51,262 nt of DNA. Source: Chitinophagaceae bacterium. GTDB taxonomy: Bacteria > Bacteroidota > Bacteroidia > Chitinophagales > Chitinophagaceae. The stretch's first letter is position 1; each line of letters begins with the position of its first letter. The notes under the pieces are model-generated. The model had not been told where the DNA came from, made no database searches, and was given only the letters and a program-made list of their open reading frames with translations. A program made the position numbers and the translations under genes. The stretch lies in NCBI GenBank assembly GCA_016721085.1, contig JADKJI010000006.1:1-51262 (forward strand), in the 5' to 3' direction. This document shows, piece after piece, positions 30,446 to 38,706 of this stretch.

Positions 30446-32770
30446 TTATGACTTATGAAAGGAAAATGATTTCATATATTGAATGGACATAAAGTCATTC
30501 GCTATCAACCCTCCATTATACCCTGGCAAATACCCCTTCTCCACACTGAAACTTAACAAGTCTGTTTTCCCTACCCGCAATGATCCATTACAAAACCCAC
30601 CCATCTTGATCAGTTTCTCATTATAGCGGTTAATCTTTACCCAAAACCCAGTGTACCCCACTTAGGAAGATTCCATTGCAGGTTCTGTTCCACGACTAGT
30701 AACCGGTAGGAGGAATTTCGGATAAGCGAGGCAGTAGTACCCACTGAAAACACCTTGAAATAAAAAAACTGTCCGGCATACCAATTACTCGCATTGTAAT
30801 ACACGAACCCTGAATCTGTCTGCGTATTATAGAACCGGTTAAAAACAAACGTGGTGGCAGCACGGCTCTTCTTAACCTTATATATATGATAATAACTGGC
30901 ATTGAAAGTCTGGAACCGGCTTTCCAATAACTGGTTCCCCACCTTAGTGAGTTGTGACATTGGCAAGTACCACTGTTAATAATGGCCAGCGCTTCTTCGG
31001 AAAGTGGCCATGAAACTCTTGAATACCGTATTGGAATTGTATTGCTGCACGACAAACGGATTGGAAAAATCAGTACTTCGAATAGAAACGGCCATACGCA
31101 GCTGCCTGCTGAAAAAACTTTGATCTGCTTTTACATACCAGGCCTTCTGGGATGCATTTGACTGGAAACCACTAAAAGACTGAAAATTGGCCCCCGTATA
31201 TTTATACAATCCTTCCACACGTAAATTCATCCTGGGTAAATAAGAATACAAATGCAGGGCGTACGCACTATTTGCCTTATCCGATAATCCTAATTTATTA
31301 GGACGTTGTGCAGGAGTATTCCTAAAATCCGGCGATGACGATTCCGCCAGTTCTGCTGTCAGATAAGTGGTCTTATGCAATTGATATCGCCCTTCGATAC
31401 TATACCCCATTACATGCATCGTTGAACGGCCATTAATTCCGGAACCGGCCATGAATAAATGCTTCCGCCCTTCATAAAGGGAAAAAATAAGGTGATTGCC
31501 CCGAGTTGTCCCAAACCAATTCTTCCCATTACTAAATATTGGGGGGCTGTCTTACGACTGGAAAAGGCAAAATCCCTAAAACCATAATTGATAATCCCAG
31601 CCGTCACTGCCAAATAATACCAAGAATTATATTCGAAATTCAGTCCATTGATACTGATATTCTTTGCAGTGAGTTCACTCATATCCACCGGACTCCGGCC
31701 AACGGCAAAACGCTTTACACCCAACAACCATTTATATTTAGCCGGAATAGTTACTTCTTCCATACCATACTCCCTCATTTGTCGCTTCCAACTTTTTCCC
31801 GTCATCTCCATTCCTTGTCCATTCACCAAATCCTGGAAACGACGTAGGGTGACCAAAGATTTTTCGTAGACCTGATGCAAGGAATCCACTTCGCTTTTTA
31901 CTCGATAATAAAGAGCCGATGTCTTATTATATACATCCATAAACAGGGCTGCCACTTTTTTAATGGAATCCTCCCGTCTCGCGTTAGTCTCCTCAGACAA
32001 ATATGGATCATACGTAATTCGGGGGATCCGCAGGATCTCATTTACCTCCACTCGCTTTTCCAGTGTGGCAGCACTGTTCAGCCATTTGTCCATCTCTTCT
32101 AGCTTCAGTTTTTTCAAGGCCAGCAACTGGCCGGTAAGTGAATCCTTCAAGGAAGGAGCTAATCCCAATAATTGGTTTTTCAGTGTATTTTGAAGTGATT
32201 GTGCAAATGCCAGCGCATTAAAGGAAAGCTGCACATCATTGATATCATTATATATGGAAGAGTTCGTCCATCGTCCCCAATAGGAAACAGAAAATGGCAG
32301 TATATCCGCCACCACCAGATTGAGCCTTGCCTGCACGTTATGCTGGTAAATGTTCTTTTCGACAAAGGGAGTATCTGAATTGGAACGGTAAGCAAACTGG
32401 TAACTGGTATACCCATCTGTAGCCCGTAACCGAAACGTAGCCTTCTTATAAGAAGCAAAAGGATTCAATAAAGATGAAAGCTGGGTAGAATCTGGCAACT
32501 GCTTTTTTAAGTTTATCTTTAGCAGCGAATCTCCTTTCAATGTTCTTATTGCAGATACACCTAAAAGATCGCTGGTACTGTTAGCTTTCTGCAAAATTCC
32601 CTTTCCCTTACTGTTGTATCAGTCGGATTCTTTGTTGATGACAATATGGTATCTCTTCCAGGAATCATTGATGTTACTTGACCCCATAGAGGAAACAGGT
32701 ACCCTATCAAAATAATTGATAGTACTACTTTTCTGGCCAGGCTAGCATGCTTATACCTTGAAACCTCCAT
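30446..32770 (-). CDS. Outer-membrane beta-barrel-like protein, first gene of the RHS operon
   Basis: It has a signal peptide (VVLSIILIGYLFPLWGQ), then a 750-residue sequence of alternating aromatic strands (ATFRLRATDGYTSYQFAYRS, YLTAELAESSSPD, MNLRVEGLYKYTGANFQSF, AWYVKADQSFFSRQLRMAVS). It ends MSIQYMKSFSFHKS, close to the C-terminal aromatic signature of barrel proteins. A helical stretch in the middle (around 31.8-32.1 kb) may be a plug or periplasmic insert. Joins are needed near 32575, 31430, 30970 and 30650. No named family is recognised. Its position, 10 bp before the next gene of the RHS operon, suggests an export pore or surface anchor for the RHS pair. Confidence 0.65.
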
Positions 32771-32785
32771 AATGCGGTTAGTTAA

Positions 32786-33031
32786 AGATTTATTTCATAC
32801 ATACGGCATCGACTGCTTTCCCAGCAAAGGTGGAAGCAATTTGCAACCATTGAATCATGCGCACACCTATCTTGGGTCGGCAATTATGCCAACAATAACA
32901 AGTACTTACATCGGTACAGCAAAGAATTGAAGTCGCAGTACAATTCTTGGATTGAGGGGCGGATTAAATACACAAATGAGACTCGGTGTTATACCTTTTG
33001 CTTAAAACAAGACGGTTATAAATATCCGTAG
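32786..33031 (+). pseudogene. Fragment of an unknown gene (C-terminal ~80 codons)
   Basis: An open frame without a start codon reads ...QQRWKQFATIESCAHLSWVG, NYANNNKYLHRYSKELKSQY, NSWIEGRIKYTNETRCYTF, CLKQDGYKYP and stops at 33029-33031. It has the composition of real protein and is preceded by a stop at 32783. It is on the opposite strand to, and just upstream of, the RHS operon, so it probably marks the edge of a rearrangement or insertion. The function is unknown. Confidence 0.4.
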
Positions 33032-33666
33032 GCTACTAACGAAAATACGTATCTAATAAGAAGCAGAGCAGTTACCAATTCAAACTTAGGGAATAATAGT
33101 ATATAACATATACCACTAAGTGTTATTTCTATATTTTATTTTATATTTTTTATCAACATGGTAAAAGTACGGTAACCCTAACCGATATTTTCACGGTATT
33201 TTTGGATATTTTACCCGGTCAATTTGGATATTTTACCCGGTGAAAATTGCGTGTTTTACACAAAACCACTGCGTGTTTGCTTTTCCATGTACTATAGCAG
33301 TAAGTATAATCGAATAAGTTCTATCCACTTGTGTAATTTTTCGATTTTTTGTTTTTTCCATTAAAAAGAGTAAAAAGGAAAGCAAACTAGCGGCTACCCC
33401 TATCAGATTATATATACTGTAAAAAGTGTCCGGGCATAAACACTTGCCCCCGCCCGCCACTCCCCTCTTTTATTCCGTTTGCCTTTTACCCAAAGGCAGC
33501 CGCTTTTCCGTTGCTTTCTTTTTCTTTTTCTTTTAGAAAATGACTTTCCTTTTTTCCCCCTTTTATGAAGCAACACGTTCCCAGACCACCGCCGTAAGTA
33601 GTAGCCTCTTTGCTAGGCTAGTAGGTCACTTGTCACATTATTTTATTACCACTAATTATATAACAA
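33032..33666. other. Gene-free spacer with iteron-like repeats and pyrimidine-rich tract
   Basis: No convincing gene is found in this 635-bp stretch. It contains three iteron-like repeats (33184-33241) and a C/T-rich segment around 33440-33560. A short minus-strand open frame at 33233-33460 (75 codons) reads into the repeats and looks spurious. The promoter of the RHS operon (starting at 32770 on the minus strand) and of ssb (33667, plus) would both lie in or near this spacer. Confidence 0.5.
33184..33241. repeat. Three tandem iteron-like repeats upstream of ssb
   Basis: GATATTTTCACGGT (33184), GATATTTTACCCGGT (33205) and GATATTTTACCCGGT (33227) are spaced 21 and 22 bp apart, two helical turns. 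Such spacing is typical of initiator-protein binding sites (iterons) or of repressor sites. The last two also share the preceding TTTG. No rep gene is present in the window. Confidence 0.55.
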
Positions 33667-34085
33667 ATGGAAATCACCGGAAGACTCACCGCTAACGCTA
33701 CAACACATACAATAAAAGACGGCCGTCAGGTAGTTCATTCACCGTTGCTATCAATGACCGCTACCGTCCTAAACATGCTGAAACCTATATCAACCAAGCC
33801 ATCTTTATCAATGCCTCTTATTGGTTGAATCCCGGCATCGCTCCCCATCTCACCAAAGGACTGATAGTGGAATGCTCCGGGCGTATCGGCCTCAATGCCT
33901 GGAAAGGCATGGACGGGGAAGCCCGTGCCAGCCTGACCTTTCATGTTAACAGTATTCGGTTGCATGGTAAAAGTCAGCATACTAAAGCGGTCGCTTCACT
34001 CAGCACCCGATCAATAACCGAAGCTCGAATGGTTTACCTTTCCTTCGCTAGATTACACGTACTCCTGCAAATCTCAACCAATTAG
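33667..34085 (+). CDS. ssb: Single-stranded DNA-binding protein, mobile-element type (frameshifted)
   Basis: The ATG at 33667 begins MEITGRLTANATTHTIKDGR, the OB-fold start of the short SSB type found on Bacteroidota plasmids and conjugative elements. After a single-base break near 33732 it continues with VAINDRYRPKHAETYINQAI, YWLNPGIAPHLTKGLIVECS and ASLTFHVNSIRLHGKSQ. The end (LSTRSITEARMVYLSF) is unusual and lacks the acidic C-terminal tail of chromosomal SSB. Local GC is clearly higher than in neighbouring genes, which suggests transfer. It is probably a relic of an element whose remaining genes are gone. Confidence 0.7.
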
Positions 34086-34178
34086 TCAATTTCGAGAAAG
34101 TGCGTTTTTGCCTTCTTTTGAGCATACTTTTAGAAAAATGTATTTGTTTCCCTTACAATCTTATCCAAACAAAAAGAA

Positions 34179-34220
34179 AGACCTGCGAAAATCTTATGCC
34201 GTCATAAGATTCGCAAGTCT
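34179..34220. repeat. Long imperfect stem-loop after ssb
   Basis: The left arm (AGACCTGCGAAAATCTTATG, 34179-34198) pairs with TCATAAGATTCGCAAGTCT (34202-34220), with one mismatch and a two-base bulge over about 18 pairs. It has no T-run directly after it. It may be an end of the mobile element or part of a tandem terminator with the stem at 34274. Confidence 0.55.
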
Positions 34221-34273
34221 TGCTAAATCAGGAATAAAGAGGTTCGAGAATTGTATTGTCGGGGCTACAAAAG

Positions 34274-34312
34274 TGGACAAATCGATAAATGTTTCGGTTT
34301 GTCCATTTTCTT
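34274..34312 (+). terminator. Stem-loop terminator candidate
   Basis: TGGACAAATCGA (34274-34285) pairs with TCGGTTTGTCCA (34294-34305) apart from one mismatch, with an 8-base loop, and is followed by TTTTCTTTT. It would end plus-strand transcription after ssb before the convergent yccF gene. Confidence 0.6.
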
Positions 34313-34417
34313 TTAGCTAAACTTATCTCCACTAATTAACCTAGCCATTTCTACAATCATTCCAAACACAAAATTGACCTTCACACTTATAATCAGTAGC
34401 TATAAACAGTAGATTGT

Positions 34418-34792
34418 TTAACTAATCACCTTTTTCCCAAAAGGCATCAATGAAATTTCTAGTAATTTAAAATGTTGACGACCCCAGGGGAATCCAATAA
34501 TGGTAATGGATAGAAGTAATCCCATAAAGAAGTGAGTTATCGCTGTCATTAGTCCACCGGACAATATCCAAATTACATTTGCAAGAGTAGAAAGACAACC
34601 AGTATTGCTACTGCTATCACTTACCACTTTCTTTCCAAAAGGCCATAATACTAATGGTACTAGTTTGAAACACTGGAATCCCCAGGGAGCTCCGATAATT
34701 GTAATGCATAACACAATCCCTCCAATTAAGTAACCGAGGGCTGCGAGGAGTCCTCCAAAAATGAGCCAGATGATGTTGCCGAGGAAGTTCAT
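34418..34792 (-). CDS. yccF: YccF family inner-membrane protein
   Basis: This intact 124-residue protein is made of two similar halves. Each has a hydrophobic span and the conserved pattern (NIIWLIFGGLLAALGYLIGG ... TIIGAPWG ... FKLVPLVLWPFGKKV, then NVIWILSGGLMTAITHFFMG ... TIIGFPWG ... LLEISLMPFGKKV). This is the diagnostic duplicated YccF (DUF307) domain. It stands alone on the minus strand with no evident operon partner. The molecular function of the family is not well established. The length is normal and the frame is clean. Confidence 0.9.
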   Translation of the reverse strand: MNFLGNIIWLIFGGLLAALGYLIGGIVLCITIIGAPWGFQCFKLVPLVLWPFGKKVVSDSSSNTGCLSTLANVIWILSGGLMTAITHFFMGLLLSITIIGFPWGRQHFKLLEISLMPFGKKVIS

Positions 34793-34973
34793 GAGTTAAT
34801 TTGAGAATTTGATGATTTGAAAATTTGAAAATATACCAATTAAAGCAGAATAAAATGGGCTTTACAATAAATAAGAATTAAATTACAATCAAGTAAAGAT
34901 AAAGAAGGCTGGAAGGTACTAGTTACCGTTTAAAGAATAGGATGAAAATGGATTGTTTGTATGCTTTTATAAA

Positions 34974-35032
34974 TTTAACCGCAGAGACGCAGAGGAACGC
35001 TCCCCTGCGTCTCCGTGTCTCTGCGGTTAAAT
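34974..35032. repeat. Dispersed hairpin repeat (GCAGAGACGCAGAG type), copy 1
   Basis: TTTAACCGCAGAGACGCAGAG (34974-34994; 21 bases, outer arm) is inverted as CTGCGTCTCCGTGTCTCTGCGG...TTAAA up to 35032. The same 'CTCTGCGTCTCTGCGG' text recurs around 38100-38130. Such hairpins are common intergenic repeats in Bacteroidota and other environmental genomes, and lie here between two minus-strand genes. Confidence 0.75.
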
Positions 35033-35072
35033 GTATTCACAAAACATCTTCCCGTCTTCCCGGTTATAAAAA

Positions 35073-36077
35073 TCACTGATTCACCCTATCAAACCATTGT
35101 AAAACCACGCAATAGGTTTTTCCATCCCGGATCACATAGTCTTCTTCAGTAGTTAATTCTGTAAGATAGAATTGGTTTTGGCGTGATTTGATATCGTATT
35201 TAACTATCAATTCTGTTTCATACCCTTCAACCACTCCAAGATTGAGATAAACTGGGCAATCCCAGAATTGCCCTGCATATTGAGAATAGAATGTGATGTC
35301 GAATGGATCGTAATAAACCAATTTGGCAAATTTTCCTTTTGCTTCCAATTCTTCTTTTGTCTTTTCTAAATGCAAAACCATATTCTCCAGATTCCATTCT
35401 TCTTTCGTAAAATCGCTCCAGGGTAACCATTTCCCAGAAGCCAACTGAAAATACTCCGTGCTGTTTCTTCCGATTGAAAGTTTATAATCAAATTCCGGGA
35501 CGCCTGTAAGAATATAGCCTGGGTAGAAGTATTCGAGCCCTTGCGATTTGCAGAAAATCATCTTTTGATAAATGAGGTAAGTTCCCAGACTGAATTTCTC
35601 GTAAGCCGGATCAAAAAAAGAAACAATACCTGCAGCAGTTTTTATTCCTTTATCAAATATACCAGCAGCTATCAGCTTATCACCATCATAACAATTGACT
35701 ACCCATGAATCGAAAGGATTGCTTGTTTCGGGACCGAATAGTGATTGCCGAAGATCGGCCTGATCATCTTCGAATTTATAGTTTCGATAAATGCTATAAA
35801 GTGCTTCATGGCTTGCGGTGATTTCGAGCGGACCAAATTCAATCCTGAATGAGGCGTTTCTTCTGGCAAGTTTTTTAAAGGTAGTTCCAGGTTGCCATGA
35901 ATGCAATGGATGCCGAAGCCAAATAGCATTCACCAACTGCCCTTCCCTTCGTAATATATTTGCAGCAAAAATGGTATGCACCATCCTATACCATCCTTTA
36001 GACAGGTAATCATCTAATTCTTCAGGAAGAATCTTTTCCTTTATATGGGTACAGGAATACATTGAAGAATATTTCAA
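35073..36077 (-). CDS. Arginyl-tRNA--protein transferase-like protein
   Basis: This intact 334-residue protein matches the arginyl/leucyl-transferase family, which adds an amino acid from tRNA to protein N-termini. The N-terminal third has FAANILRREGQLVNAIWLRH and ARRNASFRIEFGPLEITASH. The GNAT-like C-terminal half has FFDPAYEKFSLGTYLIYQKM, then CKSQGLEYFYPGYILTGVPE and FDYKLSIG. It lies 4 bp from the hydrolase gene upstream, so the two may be co-transcribed. The substrate aminoacyl-tRNA cannot be told from sequence. The C-terminal extension (after about residue 230) is longer than in the bacterial Bpt type. Confidence 0.75.
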   Translation of the reverse strand: MKYSSMYSCTHIKEKILPEELDDYLSKGWYRMVHTIFAANILRREGQLVNAIWLRHPLHSWQPGTTFKKLARRNASFRIEFGPLEITASHEALYSIYRNYKFEDDQADLRQSLFGPETSNPFDSWVVNCYDGDKLIAAGIFDKGIKTAAGIVSFFDPAYEKFSLGTYLIYQKMIFCKSQGLEYFYPGYILTGVPEFDYKLSIGRNSTEYFQLASGKWLPWSDFTKEEWNLENMVLHLEKTKEELEAKGKFAKLVYYDPFDITFYSQYAGQFWDCPVYLNLGVVEGYETELIVKYDIKSRQNQFYLTELTTEEDYVIRDGKTYCVVLQWFDRVNQ

Positions 36078-36080
36078 AAA

Positions 36081-36948
36081 CTAAAATGACTTCAGCCAGG
36101 CTTCTAATTCCATTAGGAATTGCTGGTGATACTTGAAATTAGCATATACACCCCATCCATGTCCGCCTGTTGGGAAAATATGAATAACTGCAGGAACACC
36201 GATCTTGTTCATAGCCAGATAATATTTAATTCCGTTTTCAGGAGGTACTACTTTGTCGTCATCAGAATAAACAATGAAAGCCCTTGGCGTTTCTTTGGTT
36301 ACTTGTTTTTCATTTGAATATAAGTCGACCAGTTCCTGAGAAGGATTCTTACCTAACAGGTTATTTCTTGACCCTCTGTGAGTAAACAAAGTATCCATAG
36401 TAATTACAGGATACAATAATATTTGAAAATTGGGGCGGGTTTCTTTTGGACTATGAGTAGCGATTGTAGAAGCGAGATGTCCACCTGCTGATGAACCCAT
36501 GATACCAATATCATTAGGATTGATATTCCATTCGCTGGCATGTTCCTTAACCAATCGTATAGCCTCAGTGGCATCAGAAAAGGGAACCTCTTTAAACCCA
36601 CCTTTTGGCATTCGATATTTCAATACTATAAGAGCAATCCCCTGTTTGTTAAAGAAAGGCGCAAAAATCGTATCCTTCATGGTTATAAGCAAGAGCTCCA
36701 TATCCCCACCAGGACAAGCTACTACGGCCCTCCGGTTGCTATTTCTTTTGCAGGAAGATACACGCGAATCATTGGTGTAAATATTCCCTTTCTGATCATT
36801 TGCTGTCTCTTTTTCAGTGCCATTACTATTCGGCAACCCTTCGGCCATAGAGCAATCTCAATAAACCCAGGATTATTTTGAGCCATTGATGAATACTGAA
36901 ATAGTAAACAAGTGCCTATAATTTGAATCTTAAAAACAACTTAAACAT
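36081..36948 (-). CDS. Secreted alpha/beta hydrolase, xylan esterase-like (frameshifted)
   Basis: The ATG at 36948 starts a signal segment (MFKLFL then IIGTCLLFQYSSMAQ) that needs one frame join. The mature start NNPGFIEIALWPEG is typical of this family. The nucleophile motif is GSSAGGH, followed by YSDDDKVVP with the Asp and GGHGWG with the His, completing a Ser-Asp-His triad. Further breaks lie near 36845, 36775 and 36700 (RVYLP... and CPGG). Likely role: periplasmic or secreted esterase acting on acylated plant polysaccharide, inferred from family. Confidence 0.75.
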
Positions 36949-36974
36949 AGCAATCAATTTATTTTAAAATCCCA

Positions 36975-37050
36975 AATTAGACGTTTCCCCAATCTCCACA
37001 TTTTCACATTTTCTCATCTCCACATTTTCAAATTTTCAAATTATCAAATT
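36975..37050. repeat. Low-complexity ATTTTCAAATT repeat
   Basis: Short tandem units (CCACATTTTCA, CCACATTTTCAAATTTTCAA, ATTATCAAATTATTAAATT) fill the spacer between two minus-strand genes. A related run (GAATTTGATGATTTGAAAAT) occurs at 34803-34830. This is a common intergenic motif in Chitinophagales, from memory. Confidence 0.5.
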
Positions 37051-37060
37051 ATTAAATTCC

Positions 37061-37690
37061 TCACCTGTCCTTCCAAAACAAATACTCCGACTTCGTTATC
37101 CACGAAAACCCAAAAGAAACCAATGCCACGGATTCTAGCCAGAACACCAGATTATAGTCGTTGGTATAGGGCTGCAACCAAAGCATAGATACAAACAATC
37201 CTACAACAGCTATTATCATAATTATCCCGCAGATCAGGTATACCCTATTCCTCATTTCCTTATTATGAGTTGGTGCTTTTTTAGGGTCAGTTTTTCTAAA
37301 AAGCCATAAGGAGAAAATGATAAACACTGTAAACAATAACAAAGCACAGGAAAGATGAACAATACTCACCCATTGTTTGCCAGTAGTGTCTGGGAACAAG
37401 GCTACACCCAATGCGAATGTACCGCCAAGATCTGCTATACGATCGTCGGTGCGATTATATCCTTTATAGGTAAAGAGAAAAAAGCCCAGAACAAATAATT
37501 CTCCTACCAGAATATCGCCAGCTGTACCATTATCGTAATAATCGCTGATAGAGTTTTCCACCTGCCACGAGTTATTAGCAATCAATTTTCCAATAATCAT
37601 TAAAAATGGGAGTAAGACGCCTACCGCGCCAATCAATATACGAAGGGTGAGATAGGAAATGATCTGGTCGTGTGTTTTTACTGGTTTCAT
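37061..37690 (-). CDS. Integral membrane protein, DUF998-like
   Basis: This intact 209-residue protein has about six hydrophobic spans (ILIGAVGVLLPFLMIIGKLI, LVGELFVLGFFLFTYKGY, LGGTFALGVALFP, LSCALLLFTVFIIFSLWLF, VYLICGIIMIIAVVGLFVSM, LVFWLESVALVSFGFSWIT). Between the first two is a conserved loop, NSISDYYDNGTAGDILVG. The pattern of 'ISDYY', 'GYNRTDDRIADLGG' and 'ALFPDT' is that of a Bacteroidota family related to DUF998 membrane proteins. The function is unknown. It is a single gene on its strand with repeats on both sides. Confidence 0.65.
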   Translation of the reverse strand: MKPVKTHDQIISYLTLRILIGAVGVLLPFLMIIGKLIANNSWQVENSISDYYDNGTAGDILVGELFVLGFFLFTYKGYNRTDDRIADLGGTFALGVALFPDTTGKQWVSIVHLSCALLLFTVFIIFSLWLFRKTDPKKAPTHNKEMRNRVYLICGIIMIIAVVGLFVSMLWLQPYTNDYNLVFWLESVALVSFGFSWITKSEYLFWKDR

Positions 37691-37964
37691 AGCAATTATT
37701 AAGGTTGGCTAAAGAATTACTCCCAAAAATATCAATAATTCAATCTGATAAAACTAAATAGAAATCAAAGGGAAATCATGAATTAACGGGAGTTGACAAA
37801 TTCTTATTTGAAGGGATTAAGATACTAAAAAAAAGAGTGACGGCGATCCGATGAAATGCTATCGTGTGGACACATTTCTCGGTATTTGCTGCTATCGCAG
37901 GCATTTTGCTCCTTGCCAGGAGGCGAAAAGGAATACAAAAATTACCAGGCGCAGTAGATTGCTG

Positions 37965-38135
37965 ACCCAAGGCGCAAAACACGAAGTTACACAAGGTCTT
38001 ACTGTATATAACAAATTTTGATCTAACAAATACAGGCTCTCTTTGTGTTCCCGGGCGCACCTTAGTGGTTCAAAAAAGGAGACGCAGAGGCGCGGGGAAT
38101 ACATCTCTGCGTCGCTGCGTCTCTGCGGTGAAATG
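37965..38135. repeat. Composite dispersed repeat, copy 2 of the GACGCAGAG hairpin
   Basis: A first part (AACACGAAGTTACACAAGG ... CTCTTTGTGTTCCCGGG, CACCTTAGTGGTT) is followed by GGAGACGCAGAGGCGCGGGG and CTCTGCGTCGCTGCGTCTCT. The latter is shared with the element at 34974-35032. These are familiar intergenic repeat phrases in environmental bacterial genomes; no coding function is evident. Confidence 0.6.
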
Positions 38136-38198
38136 TATTATTTAGTGGAGACAGTCCATACTATAGGACAAGGTGGGGACATGGGTAAAAACAAAAAT

Positions 38199-38225
38199 CC
38201 CGCCACGAAGGCGGGAGTTTTATTT
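38199..38225 (+). terminator. Rho-independent terminator-like hairpin
   Basis: CCCGCC-ACGAA-GGCGGG is followed by AGTTTTATTT. It has an A-rich left flank, so it could also work on the minus strand, after the T9SS-tail relic. Confidence 0.65.
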
Positions 38226-38232
38226 GGCTTCT

Positions 38233-38364
38233 TTAGTGTAAAATTTTTTTAGTTCTCAAGGTACAGAAGCCGTAGTTTTCAGAGGTATAGACTAAATACA
38301 GGCCATTGGATAGAATGTTTTTCTTAGGATTCGGATAAAACTGGATTTGGATACTTGGATTTTG
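38233..38364 (-). pseudogene. Relic of a type IX secretion C-terminal sorting domain
   Basis: The minus strand reads QNPSIQIQFYPNPKK, then NILSNGLYLVYTSENYGF and TLRTKKILH with a stop at 38233-38235. YPNP, LSNGLYLV and a final KKIL are the landmarks of the T9SS type A sorting domain, but about 30 residues between the first two are missing and there is no gene upstream. The host of this tail (a large secreted protein) has been deleted. Confidence 0.5.
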
Positions 38365-38523
38365 GTTTTTTCAAAGGTCTTGGATCTTTCGTTTCTCTTT
38401 CTACCCTAAAGCTACTCCAGCAATAATCCTGATGCAATTATTATGTCTTACTTTATGTAAATATGAGTAATGAACACGAGGGTAGGGTATACGGTTGCCT
38501 TTAGGGGTGTAGTAGGAAGACTA

Positions 38524-38572
38524 CCCGGGGGCCCCGCCGCGGGGGGGGGCCGGGCCCCCGACCCCCCCAGAT
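38524..38572. other. Anomalous GC-only block
   Basis: About 49 bases made almost only of G and C with long homopolymer runs (CCCGGGGGCCCC, GCGGGGGGGGGCCGGGCCCC) occur in a genome otherwise around 40% GC. It has no coding sense. A sequencing, adapter or assembly artefact is the first suspect. Confidence 0.6.
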
Positions 38573-38706
38573 ATATGCGCGGCTGATCATTGCGGCTGAA
38601 TGACCAGCATTGTATATGCCTCTACGTCCCCGATCCAATTTATAAGAGTCGACTTCTTGCCGCGGCGGAGGTCAGGGGGTAAGGGGTCTGTTTTGTATAT
38701 TTGCGC

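Larger units (their letters stand above)
37691..38706. other. 1-kb spacer: dispersed repeats, terminator, gene relic and GC block
   Basis: No intact gene is found. The interval holds a composite repeat (37965-38135), a terminator-like hairpin (38199), a relic of a T9SS sorting tail on the minus strand (38233-38364) and an abnormal G/C-only block (38524-38572). Open frames of 60-95 codons at 37776-38104 overlap the repeats and look spurious. Confidence 0.6.

Noticed and set aside
33233..33460. Minus-strand open frame of 75 codons upstream of ssb
   Set aside because: It runs into the iteron-like repeats and has no protein-like features beyond a hydrophobic run from the T-rich DNA.
34108..34320. 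Plus-strand open frame of 70 codons after ssb
   Set aside because: It is read through two strong stem-loops, which explain its composition; a non-coding terminator region is more likely.
37776..38104. Overlapping minus-strand open frames of 70-94 codons
   Set aside because: They overlap dispersed repeats, have no credible domains and different frames are open over the same DNA.
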